From Copromyces sp. CBS 386.78 (lineage: Eukaryota; Ascomycota; Sordariomycetes; Sordariales; Sordariaceae): a stretch of 57,024 bases of DNA. Positions 33,200 to 44,770 of the stretch are shown here, one piece after another; position 1 is the stretch's first letter, and every line of letters begins with the position of its first letter. Made by a program: the position numbers and the translations under genes. The stretch spans positions 1 through 57,024 of the forward strand of contig MU839273.1 of the NCBI GenBank assembly GCA_030685235.1. Direction: 5' to 3'. The notes below the pieces were generated by a model. That model was not told where the DNA came from. It did not search any database and worked only from the letters and a program-made list of their open reading frames with translations.

Positions 33200-35264
33200 G
33201 CTCAGCTCACCCATCGGGGAAACCTCGGATCACCCATTGAGTGCCAAGACCGTGCCAAGATAGAACTGAACTTTTGACCCACACTGTAAGAGAAATCAAA
33301 CCCACTTTGAGGGCCTAACAATTTCGGTCATATTCAAAATAGAATAATTTTCAAATTGTACTAGAACTAATCCTAAAATGGTTAGTTACCTAAAAATAAA
33401 ATAATTTTTTTTATAAAAGTTTTTTATTCAATATTATGATTTTATGCAAGAATTAATAAGCAGGTATTATTAAAAACCCTAAACTCGTTAGAAACTAGTT
33501 TCTAACAAGTTACAATTAGGTTAGGTAGGATAAAAATAATCCAAGGTATTAATTATAATATTTTTATTAAAATCTGGTTTATATTCAAGTAATATAGTTC
33601 GAAATAAGTTCTAGTCTAGTTAATGTAATAGGAACGGGTTTCGAACTAGATGTTAACCTATTAGTAAAATTAAAAATATTTAATAATTGTATTATTATAA
33701 TTAGGATTCGAATTATGTATATTTATAATCTAGATTTTAAACTAAATACTATAAAATTAAAATATAATAGAATATTAAATAGTATACGAGCAAAATAACT
33801 TTTTTTATTCTTATACTAAAAACTATAAATAAAATAAGATTAAAAGTGAAAAGTAGTATAAATTCTCGTTCAAATATAAAATATATAATTTTATTAATTA
33901 TTTATATATAATATACGTAAATAGTATAATATATAGTATTAAAATTACATTTTCCACTTCCTAAGATTAAAAATTATTTATAAGTATATAATCTGGTTCG
34001 AAATAAGTTCCAATCTAGTTAACGTAATAAGAATAGGTTTCGAACTAGATGTTAACCTATTAGTAAAATTAAAAATATTTAATAATTGTATTATTATAAT
34101 TAGGATTCGAATTGTGTATATTTATAATCTAGATTTTAAACTAAATACTATAAAATTAAAATATAATAGAATATTAAATAGTATACGAGCAAAATAACTT
34201 TTTTTATTCTTATATTAAAAACTATAAATAAAATAAGATTAAAAGTGAAAAGTAGTATAAATTCTCGTTCAAATATAAAATATATAATTTCATTAATTAT
34301 TTATATATAATATACGTAAATAGTATAATATATAATATTAAAATTATATTTTCTACTTCCTAAAATTAAAAATTATTTATAAGTATATAATCGGGTTCGA
34401 AACAAGTTCCAATCTAGTTAACGTAATCGGAACGGGTTTCGAACTAAATATTAACCTATAAGTAAAATTAAAAATAATTAATAATAGTACTACTATAATT
34501 AGAATCCGATTTATATATATTTATAATCTAAATTTTAAATTGAATACTATAATATCAAAATATAATAGAATATTAAATAGTATACGAATAAAATTACTTT
34601 TTTTAATTCTTATATTACAAACTATAAATAAAACAAGATTAAAAATAAAAAGTAATATAAATTGTTATTTAAATATAAAATTGATAATTTTATTAATTAT
34701 TTATATATAATATACGTAAATATTATATTATATAGTATTTATATTCTAATTTCTCCTTCTCAAGATTAAAAATTATTTATAAGTATAGAAGTCTACATAA
34801 TATTCTAAACGAATTTATAATAAGTTTAATATATATTTAAAATATTAAAATAATAATATACTAAAATAAATTTATATAATTTTAGTTGTAAAATATATTT
34901 TGGCTTGAATTTTATAAACGATTAAAATATTATCTTAACGCGTTCTAAACTCGTTAGAAACGCGGTCTAAACTCGTTAGAAACGAGTTCTTTAATTAATT
35001 TTTAGAAGGTTATAATTCTTCATATAATATATATTATACATAAATTTATTCAAAACCGTTTTGGGACTAGTTTCCCTTATATGTACACTAAGCCTATATA
35101 GGTATTTATAATATTTTACTAAAAATCGATTATTGTTAACTCGTACTGTTTGAAATCAAGTCTTGGCACACTTCCTTGTAAGATTTTGTTGAGATCAGTT
35201 CTGTCTTGGCACGGTCTTGGCACTCAATGGGTGAGCCGAGCTTGCTCCGATGGGTGAGCCGAGC
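33200..35264. mobile_element. 2.07-kb TIR element with RIP-mutated tandem-repeat core
   Basis: The ends are long terminal inverted repeats of about 70 bp: GCTCAGCTCACCCATCGG... at 33200-33275 and the complement of GCTCGGCTCACCCATCGG... at 35190-35264, sharing CCATTGAGTGCCAAGACCGT. They are flanked by TA at 33198-33199 and 35265-35266, the target of Tc1/mariner-type elements. The arms keep CpA/TpG, while 33300-35120 is AT-rich and RIP-mutated. The core holds three tandem copies of a 399-bp unit. No transposase reading can be recovered. Confidence 0.78.
33598..34786 (+). repeat. Three tandem copies of a 399-bp repeat
   Basis: Units start at 33598, 33996 and 34395 (spacings 398 and 399) with GTTCGAAAYAAGTTC and end with TTATTTATAAGTATA. 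Copies 1 and 2 are near-identical and copy 3 is more diverged. All are A/T-rich with TpA replacing CpA/TpG. No coding potential was seen. Confidence 0.85.
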
Positions 35265-35266
35265 TA

Positions 35267-38200
35267 GTAACTCGGGTAGCCTGTGAGAGCCTGCAGAGTT
35301 TATGGTAGCCGAGAGAACCCCATGCAAAATAGATGGGCTCTTCATGGCCGAGAGTGACTTCCACGTTACCTTGGGCTCGCCTCGATGGAACGTGGGCTGT
35401 TATGATCTTCCACATAAAAAAAGTGTCTGGCTAGCACTAGCTGCAGAACAGAATCGTGCGCCCTGACGTGCATCAACAGACTGCGACTGCATCAACCAGA
35501 CTGCGACTGCAGAACGCCAAGACTTTGTCATAAAAAGAATCCAGGGATCACAACGCCGCAATCTTTCTTTGCCCCAGCGTTCTTGAAAGTGCATCGAACC
35601 GTTCCATGTCCATGTCGTGGCCGGTCTGGCTGGGTCCCATGCATCAGGTGTGGTCAGGTGCTCCCTCTGTCACCCAAATATCCCACGCGCACTGGCCCTG
35701 GATTGCTTACTACCGCCATGTGTCTGTGGACATTGGGAGGACAGCTGAGCCAATGTTGAAGGAGAGGTTGTTGATGGATGACAACCAACCGGATGCTCCG
35801 GCACCCCAACCTTTTTCGTTATAACCAGCAACGTCCACTGCCAGAATCCAGGACTGCAACGTTTTATATCAGTTCTCATATTGCGGATCTCAGAACAACA
35901 AGCCGGCACTTTTTCGTCATAGACCATTAACATGACTGGGCTGAAGCGCTTCGGCTAGAAGACTGTGAGGAGTTTTGCCTACCTCTTGGCAAGTGCTTAC
36001 ATAGGGTTCGAACACTTGCTAACTAGCAACAGGCCCATCATCAATCGGGAAGGACGTTGAACGCCTCGGGTCGAACTTCCGCTTTGATAAGATGCTTCGA
36101 GGGGCTTACAGAAGTGATAAATGCCTCAGCGATTGTCTCGGCAAGGATTTCGCAGTACGCTTGACATCATCCTTGTCTTGATATCTCGGTCGTCGAATCA
36201 GATCACCCTGACAGCGCAACCCATGCGGGTGGTTCTTGCTGAATGGAGAGTACGCCGAACCCTTGGCATACCCTTGTTCATTGTTTGGTGTAACACTGGG
36301 TGATGGTGTGGTCGAGGATCTCGTCGAGAATCAAGGTGATGAGGAGGGGCAGGCAAGGAACTTGCCGTGGCTATCAAGAAAGAGTCAGAACAGCTGCCAA
36401 TAGAATGGTAGGGGAGCAAGAAGAAGAGCTGCGTCAGGGAATGGATACAACCAACTTGGCCCCAGGAGTGTGGAAGTCTGAGAGGGGAGGCGGAACGGCG
36501 GCCAACAGCGTTGGCAAGTTCCTGACAAAACCGAGTGTCGGGCTTCGACGTCGGACACCCAAGGAGCCCAAATCATCCATCGTGTGGCCATGAGAAGGAA
36601 ATCAAGAATCACCCCTGCCCCTAACCAAACGTGAAGCTTGACTCCGGTGGCGAGGGACCAATGGCAGATGCGGGCGAGTGCGTCGTGGCTTTTTATCAAG
36701 TCTTGAAGCTTTGGCTTTTAATTTGCCCCTCCCTGGGCAGCTCGCTCTCTTCGGATGGTTTTATGTTGATTCGGCATCGGGACTTGCTTTTTGAAACATG
36801 AGGCAACCTTCAGATCGCATGTCGCCGAACCGCAAAGATGGTGACGCAGAGTTCAGGCTCGGATAAAGCTTAGGCTGCCCGTTGTGCCTCTGCCATTGTG
36901 CTAGCACCGGTCGGCATCAAGTTATGGTCCGAGTTCTGACTTTATCTGTCGCATTACAAAGTTAGACAGTGGAGAGAGATGGCCGACGCCTGTTTACTCA
37001 CAGCAAAGGATGCCACAGACGGGAGGTGCTGAGTGCCTGATATCGACAGGGCCAGATCTGTCGAAGTCCATTTCGACATGACCAGGGAAATGCGATAGGC
37101 AACGAAGACCATGACCCCCTAACCTCATGCTTCTGTGTCCTCCTAGTTCTTGGTGGGAATAGTGGAGGGAGCATCGCTGGTCTGTGGGGATATGAGCACC
37201 GAACCTGATGGATCACAATTGGTGTTCGAACATAAGTGTCTGACTGGATATTGTATATTGGACAGCGTCATCGTTCGAGCATCGGTTCTTGGGGGCAGAA
37301 CCAGACTTCGTGGGGCAATTGCATGGGCTCGAGCAGAGGGCGTGGAGATGATTGATTTGGAATGACCGAAGGAGAAGATTGGATGTTTCTGGCATTGGAT
37401 GGTGTGCGTGTGACGAAGTCGCCAATCAGTAGGAGAGAATGATAACTTGGAACGCAAAGTACCGAAGGCAGCGCGCTTTCCCATCTGGAATGGCGAGAAT
37501 GGTCAGCATCCCAGAGGCGCGCAGAAGAAGTTGGAAAGGACAAGTGAGAACCTTGACGGCTCAAACAAGAGCATCACTTACCTGCGCTGTCGACCTGCTC
37601 CACTCCACGAAAATCGTGATCGATTTTTTAGGCGGCGCCATCAATGAGGGCAGGAGTTACAGTCTTCTTTTGCAGAGGGTGTGGTCAACTGGAAGCAGAG
37701 ACTGAGTCGCGTGAATTCCGATTCGAACAAGGAGGGGCGATAGCTAACGTACCTAGGTGGGAAGACAACCCGGACGAGGTGGCTGGCAACGATCGCCGCG
37801 GTTGCTCCTTCCGATCCAAATGAGAACTCGCCCATTGGTCAAGAGGGAAGGACACCTCCAGTTATGCGAGTGTGGTGGTTGGCGGTTGCCATGGAGAAAA
37901 GAAATCCGAGTGGGAGGTCCGACAGCGGCCGGCCATGCTAAGACCATCTACGGCAGGCACGGGTACCTGCATACAACTGAATCTCTGGCAACCTCCAACC
38001 CACAAACGATTCATACGGATTCTGTGACTTGTTTGTCTTTTTGTTACGATCATCGAAATATTTGATCGATTTCGTCCTGATTCGGTAATGAAAGAACGGA
38101 AAGCAAAAAAGGGGGCTGCGATTTCGTTTGTTTTACTCTTGCTTCGCTTTATTACGATCGAGTAATGTATGTGCGTTACAATCCATTTAACCTATGACAC

Positions 38201-38897
38201 ATGTTTTGCACCCGTATGTTACCCGTACGCTAATTATTACATGTCCAAAACGAACAGGAAAATAAATACAGACGCAGACAACAACTTCTTTGACATGTAA
38301 ACGATCAGATTCGCGTTGCTTTCCCCTCCTTTGCTTGGTCTGGTGGTTGCTTTCATTCATTTGTAGAAGGATATCCAAGAGCTGCGCACTAATATCTGGA
38401 TTAATATACCACAAAGTGTATCGATGTCATTGCCCTGGTACCGAATTGGGCAAAGTGTCAGTAAGTAACGTCCCGGTGCAGACCTGTTAATTTCGCTTAC
38501 CCCTGAATGTCCCGGGACACTTTACGGATAAAGCATCTTATCGGCTCAACACCGACAGTTGAACCACGATTAATACATTCTGTTACACCCCGGATTTGGG
38601 GTTCCTTCCGGGTAAGAAAGCTTTGACGTCCCCCAGATTCGATGGGACAATGAAACCTACCAGTCCCTCCGTGTAACACTCCCTGATGAGGTTGGAACGC
38701 CCCTATTCCCCAAGTTGCCACAACACCATGTCTTTGGTGACAACCTCGGCGATACCCAACGTGTCGGGTCGGTCATGAAACACCTTCAGGTTTGTATAAG
38801 ATGTTGGCTTTGTTTCCTCCAACCCATTCGACGAGTCCTGTCATTCAAAATCCGAAATCCGACGTTTAATCCCCTCCATTAATCTTCCACAATCACT
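35267..38897. other. 3.6-kb gene-poor interval
   Basis: Many short overlapping frames occur on both strands, none with a motif, a good start context or a splice join that lengthens it. A short duplication of ACTGCGACTGCA lies at about 35475-35515. The final 150 bases are the promoter of the gene at 38898. I see no RNA gene or mobile element here. Confidence 0.5.
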
Positions 38898-39980
38898 ATG
38901 CTACGACCGGCCTTCTTGGGAATCTTGTCCCTCACATCACGCACCATTGTGGCCGCTCAAGCGCTGGCGCCATGGGAAATCGCCCAAGTCGACACTTACT
39001 CCCCGTCCGGCCGGCCTGGCAGCAGCACAGTCAGCTACATCAAGACCACCATCACGGATCCGAACAGCGCCACCAATACCACAGCAAACTGCAACATCGA
39101 ATGGGACGGATTAACCAAGGACGAGACGCCGTACGATACAGCGCTCGAATGCACCCCGGTAGAAGATGGATCGTGGGAGTTCGAAGTCCTGAGAGTAGAT
39201 CCCGACGAGGAACGGCCCTCCATCAGCAACTTTATCCTCCGTTTTACGCGCCTGACCAATGACGGCAACCTGTACATCGGCTCCGTCACTCTCAACAGCG
39301 GAATTGACGACAACCTTTTCTTCGTCTGCGACGCCAGGGGCTTCTGCTACGCCAGCCTCCGGGCTGAGTCCACTCCCGTCCGCCTGACTCCCAAAGAAAT
39401 TGGGTTCAGGTCTTCCGAACTCAAGGTTCGTCAGACAGAGGAGACTCCAGAAGCTGAGTCGAAGCCACCCATCCCCTGGCAGATCTCCCGCATTGAGACG
39501 CATCGCCCATCATCCAAATCCGCCACGGGTAACTCGGGCGTGAGCTCCATTAGCCTCACCATCACGGAGCCCGGAACGGGATTGGAAAGTCCGGACATGA
39601 CGGCCGATTGCACCACGGAGTGGAACGAGGGCGCGGGGGAGTCGCCGTATGACAAGGTCCAGGCTTGCAGCGAAGTGGAAGAGGGTTATTTCATGTTCGA
39701 GGTTGTCAAGGGAAACAGTACTATTGATGGTGGTGACCCGATGAGCAGCTTCAACTTGAAGTTCACTAGGCTGGGTGCCGATGGGAAGACGTACCTTGAG
39801 ATGGCGGAGTTTGCGGCTGAGAAGAACTTGGCGGGTAGCTGTGGAGGAAACGGCGTGTGCAATGGTGTCTTAAGGAGGAGTATAACCCGCTGGTTGTCGT
39901 GCCGGAGCAGGTCAAGGGTCGGTAAGGAATGGGAGACAAATGTAATGATGTTTTGTAACTTGTCTCTAAGAAATCCTTGA
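38898..39980 (+). CDS. Secreted tandem two-domain protein with a probable 3' frameshift
   Basis: The intact frame encodes 360 aa. Residues 1-21 form a signal peptide (MLRPAFLGILSLTSRTIVAA). Two homologous domains follow: residues 25-160 (PWEIAQVDTYSPSGRPGSS ... CDARGFCYASLRAESTPVRL) and 193-330 (PWQISRIETHRPSSKSATG ... CGGNGVCNGVL). Both carry P.W.I...T..PS, ITxP, an EW/AC pair, F.LxFTRL and C...G.C. The small secreted beta-rich fold resembles Alt a 1-like proteins only loosely. After CNGVL the frame reads RRSITRWLSC, but the next frame reads EEYNPLVVVPEQVKGR to a stop at 39923-39925 and aligns with AESTPVRLTPKEI of domain 1. One base therefore appears to be missing near 39870-39875 in CTTAAGG. 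Confidence 0.75.
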   Translation: MLRPAFLGILSLTSRTIVAAQALAPWEIAQVDTYSPSGRPGSSTVSYIKTTITDPNSATNTTANCNIEWDGLTKDETPYDTALECTPVEDGSWEFEVLRVDPDEERPSISNFILRFTRLTNDGNLYIGSVTLNSGIDDNLFFVCDARGFCYASLRAESTPVRLTPKEIGFRSSELKVRQTEETPEAESKPPIPWQISRIETHRPSSKSATGNSGVSSISLTITEPGTGLESPDMTADCTTEWNEGAGESPYDKVQACSEVEEGYFMFEVVKGNSTIDGGDPMSSFNLKFTRLGADGKTYLEMAEFAAEKNLAGSCGGNGVCNGVLRRSITRWLSCRSRSRVGKEWETNVMMFCNLSLRNP

Positions 39981-40669
39981 CTTGTTGGAGTACAAAGGCG
40001 AGTGGGCGGAATGAAAGTCAATTCAACAACTGAATTGAATGCATGACTTCCGAAATCGGAGGAAGACGAAGTCCCGCATGATGGATGTGAATGCGAGAGT
40101 CGGGGAAGGAACTACTCAGATATGACAACCGAACCAAAACCCAAGTGCTCCACAGACAATGAGGGAAGGAAGAGCCGAGTTTACCTTGCCAACCTCATGA
40201 TCAATCTTTGCCGGTATCATTCTCTTTTTTTTCCAGACTGGCATTCCCTTGATTTCCGCCCCTGACAGCCCTTCCAAGGTCATTCAACACCAACATCCAG
40301 CGGAAGAAGGACAAATTCGGCCATGATTCCGTCCATCTCGCCTTCCCGTCTCGAGCGCCATCCTTCTTTGCGAATATCCCAACTAGCCATGTACCATCCT
40401 ATTGCGAACTTCGCATCACAAGACAGCAACACACTTTGTTAGCACCAGCTACCATAGCCCGTTACAACAGTACCTTAATACGGTCAGCGAGAGGTGTCGT
40501 CACTTCGTAAATTTGGTCCAGAGGTTACCGGTCAACTGATGACAATACTCCAATCTAAGCTAAGTGCGTATCAGACGACTAACGATGGTGGTTCTTCTAG
40601 CGAGAGTAATTGTGGATATTGTTGTTTCATGTCCGACATGATGATGATAAGTGATAACGGCTGACCAAT
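39926..40669. other. Intergenic, nothing supported
   Basis: This lies between two convergent genes. No motifs or repeats were seen. Confidence 0.6.
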
Positions 40670-42291
40670 TTAATCCCAATCTCCAGCACCCAGCTCGACC
40701 TTCCTTCCCTCGCGCATGGCGTCCCTGATGTCCTCAATCTTCCACGGCTCGTACTTGTACCCGGGCGGATAGTTGAGCGGCATGTCAAAATCCTTGTCGA
40801 ACGGAATTCCCTTCTTCATGCTTTCCACCACGTGGTCATAGACCTCGTACGCATACTTCTCCGGATCGTGTTGCCAGACCCATTTGGGCATCTTGGGCTG
40901 GGCCTTGCGAGGGTCTATCCGCGCATTCTTCCAGTCGGTGTCTTGCAACAGCTCGGCATTGCTGAACCCCAGCTTCTGAGCGCATGCGTTGCGAATGAAG
41001 CGCATCCTCACATGGGCGCGTACTGACTGCGGCACGTTCTCCCTTCCACCGATCTGCAGACACGCTGCCAGGCTGACGGCATCTTCGATCGCTTGGGTTG
41101 CCCCATTTCCAGAAGCTGGCAAGAACGAGTGGGCGGCGTCACCAATGTTAATAACACGAGCACCTGGAGATGCCCATTTCGGCTGAGGATTGCGCCAAAA
41201 GAGCTCAAAGTTGATGATGGTCTTGGGCGGAGTTAGCTTGACCAACTCCTTGAGCTCGCGCGCCCATGGCTTCGGAACTTTGTTGTCCATGTTCCGTAAC
41301 ACGTCGTCAGCCTCAACCGTGTGCGTCCAAGACTCCTTCTCGGAACCCGTAACGTCGTGGTTCATGATCCAAATGATGGTCTCTGGACGAGTAAGACTCA
41401 TGGCGTAAGTTCCCGGTCTGTCTCCAAGGTTAGTTCTTGACATACTTCAATAGTCCGCAGACAAGACGGATATGGGCCGCACCTACCCAAGCCAGGTACG
41501 AACAATGGGCTCTGGCTTTCCGCCGCCCTTTGGAGTGTGCATGCTGAAGAACTCCTTGATCTCAGGGTTCTTGTCAAGGTCCTTGATGTCAAAAGCCGCA
41601 CGCCACATAGCCCTGCCAGACTTCATCGCCCTAACCTGACCTCCGACCAGCTTTTGCGCCTTTGATCCAACCCCATCGGCCGCAATCACTACATCCGCTT
41701 CGTATCTCTCGCCGTCCTCGGTGGTGACTCCGCCCTTTCCGGCCTGCACGTCCTCCCAATAATCGACTACTTTCTTGTTGAAAGTAATTGGGACTCCGAG
41801 TCGCTCCACCTGACGAATGTACATCCGGTAAACGAGCGGACGCATCTGAAACAGCCCAGGAGGGGTATCAGGATCAAGTCCAGCTTCCCGGAGTCGCTCA
41901 GATACCCTGATGGGCGGGATTACCAATTCTCCCGTGTGCTTGTAGGTCTCGATCCAGGCATTGTGGAGAGAAATGCTGTCGAACTCCTTGGCCATCTCAG
42001 GCCAGTGCTTGAAGAATTTGGTGGCAGACAGACCCATGAAGTACATGTCGCCTGACCAAGGATGTGTTAGCTAACATTGACTATCGACTTATTGAGTTGT
42101 TTGGAGAGAATACACTAACCTTGGGTGTTGATGTCCGGGCATTTCTCCAGGATACGGACCTTGTGACCCTTACGACGGCACTCAATCGCTGCCGTCAGGC
42201 CGGCCAGGCCAGTTCCCACGATGAGAACATCGATGCCTGAGTCCGGATATGAACCGATAGGTTTGGGCTCTCCGTCCGTGATATAGGGCAT
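40670..42291 (-). CDS. FAD-dependent aromatic-ring monooxygenase (salicylate hydroxylase-like)
   Basis: Three exons on the minus strand (42291-42120, 42051-41487, 41435-40670) with 68- and 51-nt introns (GTTAGT..CAG, GTAGGT..AAG) give 500 aa in frame. Exon 1 holds the dinucleotide-binding GTGLAG at residues 26-31 and the acidic end of strand two (RILEK). Exon 2 has the VVIAADGVGSKAQKLV segment, the DG motif of flavoprotein hydroxylases. Exon 3 has INIGDAAHSFLPASGNGATQ, the GD motif that contacts the FAD ribityl chain, followed by AIEDAVSLAACL. The class uses NAD(P)H and O2 to hydroxylate aromatic or polyketide substrates. The substrate is not readable. It is cytosolic, with no signal peptide. 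Confidence 0.92.
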
Positions 42292-44670
42292 GTTGAGATT
42301 GGTCTGGGCTGTTCAATGTTGTTTAGCCCGAGTGTTGAGGTCCTGGGAAGAAAGCTGACAAGGGACGGTAGGTGGGGAGACTTCATATAAATATATGAAC
42401 ACTGCGACAAAATGCACTTTCCATCTGCGCAAAACCTTGGACAAGGATGATTAATTCAGATGTCGCAACCGAAGACACCAACCTGATTCCGCGAGCTTCT
42501 ACGGTAGGCAAGGACATTCCAGTCAGCAGTCAGTCAACCCTACAGTACCCTCCCCTGGATGCATGAAGGCGGGCAGTACCGATGGTTCGGTTCCGGAAAG
42601 ACGGTGCCGAGGATTGTGTATCCGTTTGTCAATTGCACATGTCCATACATCCTCGATAATGAGTTCATTTTCGTCTTGATTTCACATCCTCAGTTCCTCA
42701 GTTTGTTATCCACCTTGAATGCGATGGAAGGACTTCGTCCCCAACTTGGGTGAACGACTCTCTTCTTTTCCCGCAGTATTTGTACTCAAATTCTTGTTTT
42801 CGGGGCTGTGAGTAGCAGCTGCATCCCCTGCAGTGCGGAAGTCACACTGTTGACGCTTTGCCACTCCTGTTCGAATTGGACGACGATGGCACTTCCTTCC
42901 TTCTACTGTTCAGGTGCCAAGTTCCCATGGAATGAGATGTGAGCAAGTTCTCCTCTCTTACACCAGCCTCTGATCGTTGCTCCCACTCTCACCAAGCCAC
43001 TTTACAGCCCCCCCCTTTCGTCAACACCTGCCGGCCTGGTCTGCCCATCACTCGGCATCTTCATCCAGCAAAAAGAAGATGCGGAACGGAAATCCCGAGA
43101 GGCAAGAAGGGCGGAAGATAACTGGACAAAGGCCAATGAATCACACACGGGAAGACATCTTCGGCTGGAAATGAGGCAAGAAAACAGAATGAAGCAAAGT
43201 GTGACTTTTGCACTGATCAGATACAGAGGTTAGAGGAAGCCACAGACAGCCTCATGACTGTGAAGCAATGGGACGGGCCAACGGTTGTTGGGGGTCGGAA
43301 ACACTTTCCTTTGCTTTCATTCTACCGACCAGCCTACAAGCCAAGCAGGCAACCCCTTCTGTACGGACGTTGCCTCGACACGGCAGCTGCCGAGCGTGCT
43401 TACATAAACTTACCTAGGTACATGCATATCACGTCAGAATTAGATGTACCGAACACACGACCTACATATCTCATCCGGCAGCACCCGTCACGACGGCATA
43501 CATGTCCCTCACGGGGAAACAGGTCTACGTGAACCTCATGAGGCAATGCGCAAGGCTCTGTCATCATCCTAAGGTACTTCTCGGCGCCGACATCATCAAC
43601 TGGATGCGAACGGTCTGGAAGTGAGTGAGTGAGTACATTGGGAGTTCACGAAGTCACTGGGTGGGAATGGGATGGGGCTGTCCAGAATGCGGTGCGGAAA
43701 AAGGTCTAACGGTTAATGGGGATGCAATGCCATGGTGTTGAATGTTGATTGGATGGCTAGAAAGTGATGTAGAGGATAAAAAATTAAAAATCCCTGGAAT
43801 AATTTACAGGCACAGAAATCGCCTTTTTATACCCGGCCGGTCGTCGCCAACCGTTGCGCAGGCTGGACGTTTCTGCTGAACCGGAACCTCATGAGCTCAT
43901 AGTCGCAACTCAAAAGACGTCGATTTAGCGCTGCTTCCATCTTGCATCTTGCATCATGCGCCATCCATGTCGTTCCCGCGTTAGTTTCTCGCAACTTCTA
44001 CATGCGCACGCAGGGTGTGGCACTCATAGGTAGGTGCATCTGAAAGATGCTATCTATCGCCTTGCTTGCAGGCAGACGGGAGTTGAAGCAATCGTGAACG
44101 CAGTTTCTTCGCCCCTCGCGGTAGCGTGACAGGCCGCCCGCAGGCGTCGTGACAGCAACAAGATAGATGGGCTTCTATTGGCCTCGTCCTCCCGTCGCTC
44201 GTGTCCTGGAAAGGGCCATGCCATTCGGCAAAAACACCGCGCAATTGGTATCTTCTGCTGAGATTTTGGCGGGACGATGGATAGATGCGAGACGGAGACC
44301 CAAGAATGGAGGTTACCTACCTGGTTACTGTACTTTGGGTGCCACAGTCATGATACTGAACTGAAAGAAAAGGCCTGGTGAGCATGAGTACAATACAGTA
44401 GAGACATATGCATGCCGCGCAGATCACTCACTGCATACTGTATGTACCCCATGCATGTTTTTGAATAGGTATTCTGCATGACAGGTGTCAGAGTCACCAT
44501 CTTCCCTTCTTTGCAGGTATGTATCGATGTTAAATGTCAAGTGTCGATAACGGACATCGTACAGTACCTCCTCGCGATGCTTGAGCATCGCATCGGTGAC
44601 AAAGATCCCGTTCATGGTCTGTGGAGGTTATAGGTGCTCCACCCAGCTAAAGCGAACAACAAATCAAACA
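42292..44670. other. 2.4-kb gene-poor interval
   Basis: The first 150 bases are the promoter side of the monooxygenase. The remainder has only short frames with no motif. No repeats or RIP. Confidence 0.5.
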
Positions 44671-44760
44671 GGGCCGCTGGTCTAGTGGTATGATTCTCGC
44701 TTAGGGTTCAATCCTGAGCATTCTTGCGAGAGGTCCCGGGTTCAATCCCCGGGTGGCCCC
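44671..44760 (+). tRNA. tRNA-Pro(AGG) with an 18-nt intron
   Basis: The 7-bp acceptor stem pairs GGGCCGC with GTGGCCC (one G-U pair), with C as discriminator. The D arm is GTC/GAT-type with TAGTGGTA. The anticodon stem pairs CTCGC with GCGAG around loop TTAGGGT, giving anticodon AGG. The T arm pairs CCGGG with CCCGG around TTCAATC. After G37 an 18-nt intron (TTCAATCCTGAGCATTCT) interrupts the loop at the usual 37/38 site, and its CCT can pair with the anticodon. The mature RNA is 72 nt before CCA addition. Confidence 0.95.
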
Positions 44761-44764
44761 ATGA

Positions 44765-44770
44765 TTTTTT
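44765..44770 (+). terminator. RNA polymerase III T6 terminator of tRNA-Pro
   Basis: A run of six T begins five bases after the tRNA 3' end, with a second T6 run a few bases on. Confidence 0.8.

Noticed and set aside
33200..35264. CRISPR-like or satellite array
   Set aside because: Only three 399-bp tandem units without spacers lie within a TIR-bounded element; eukaryotic context.
37143..37564. Overlapping open frames on both strands between 37.1 and 37.6 kb
   Set aside because: None has a motif, a convincing start or a splice partner, and four frames are open at once, which points to compositional openness.
44671..44760. tRNA attachment site for an integrated element
   Set aside because: There is no partial duplicate of the tRNA 3' end elsewhere in the window and no integrase gene beside it.
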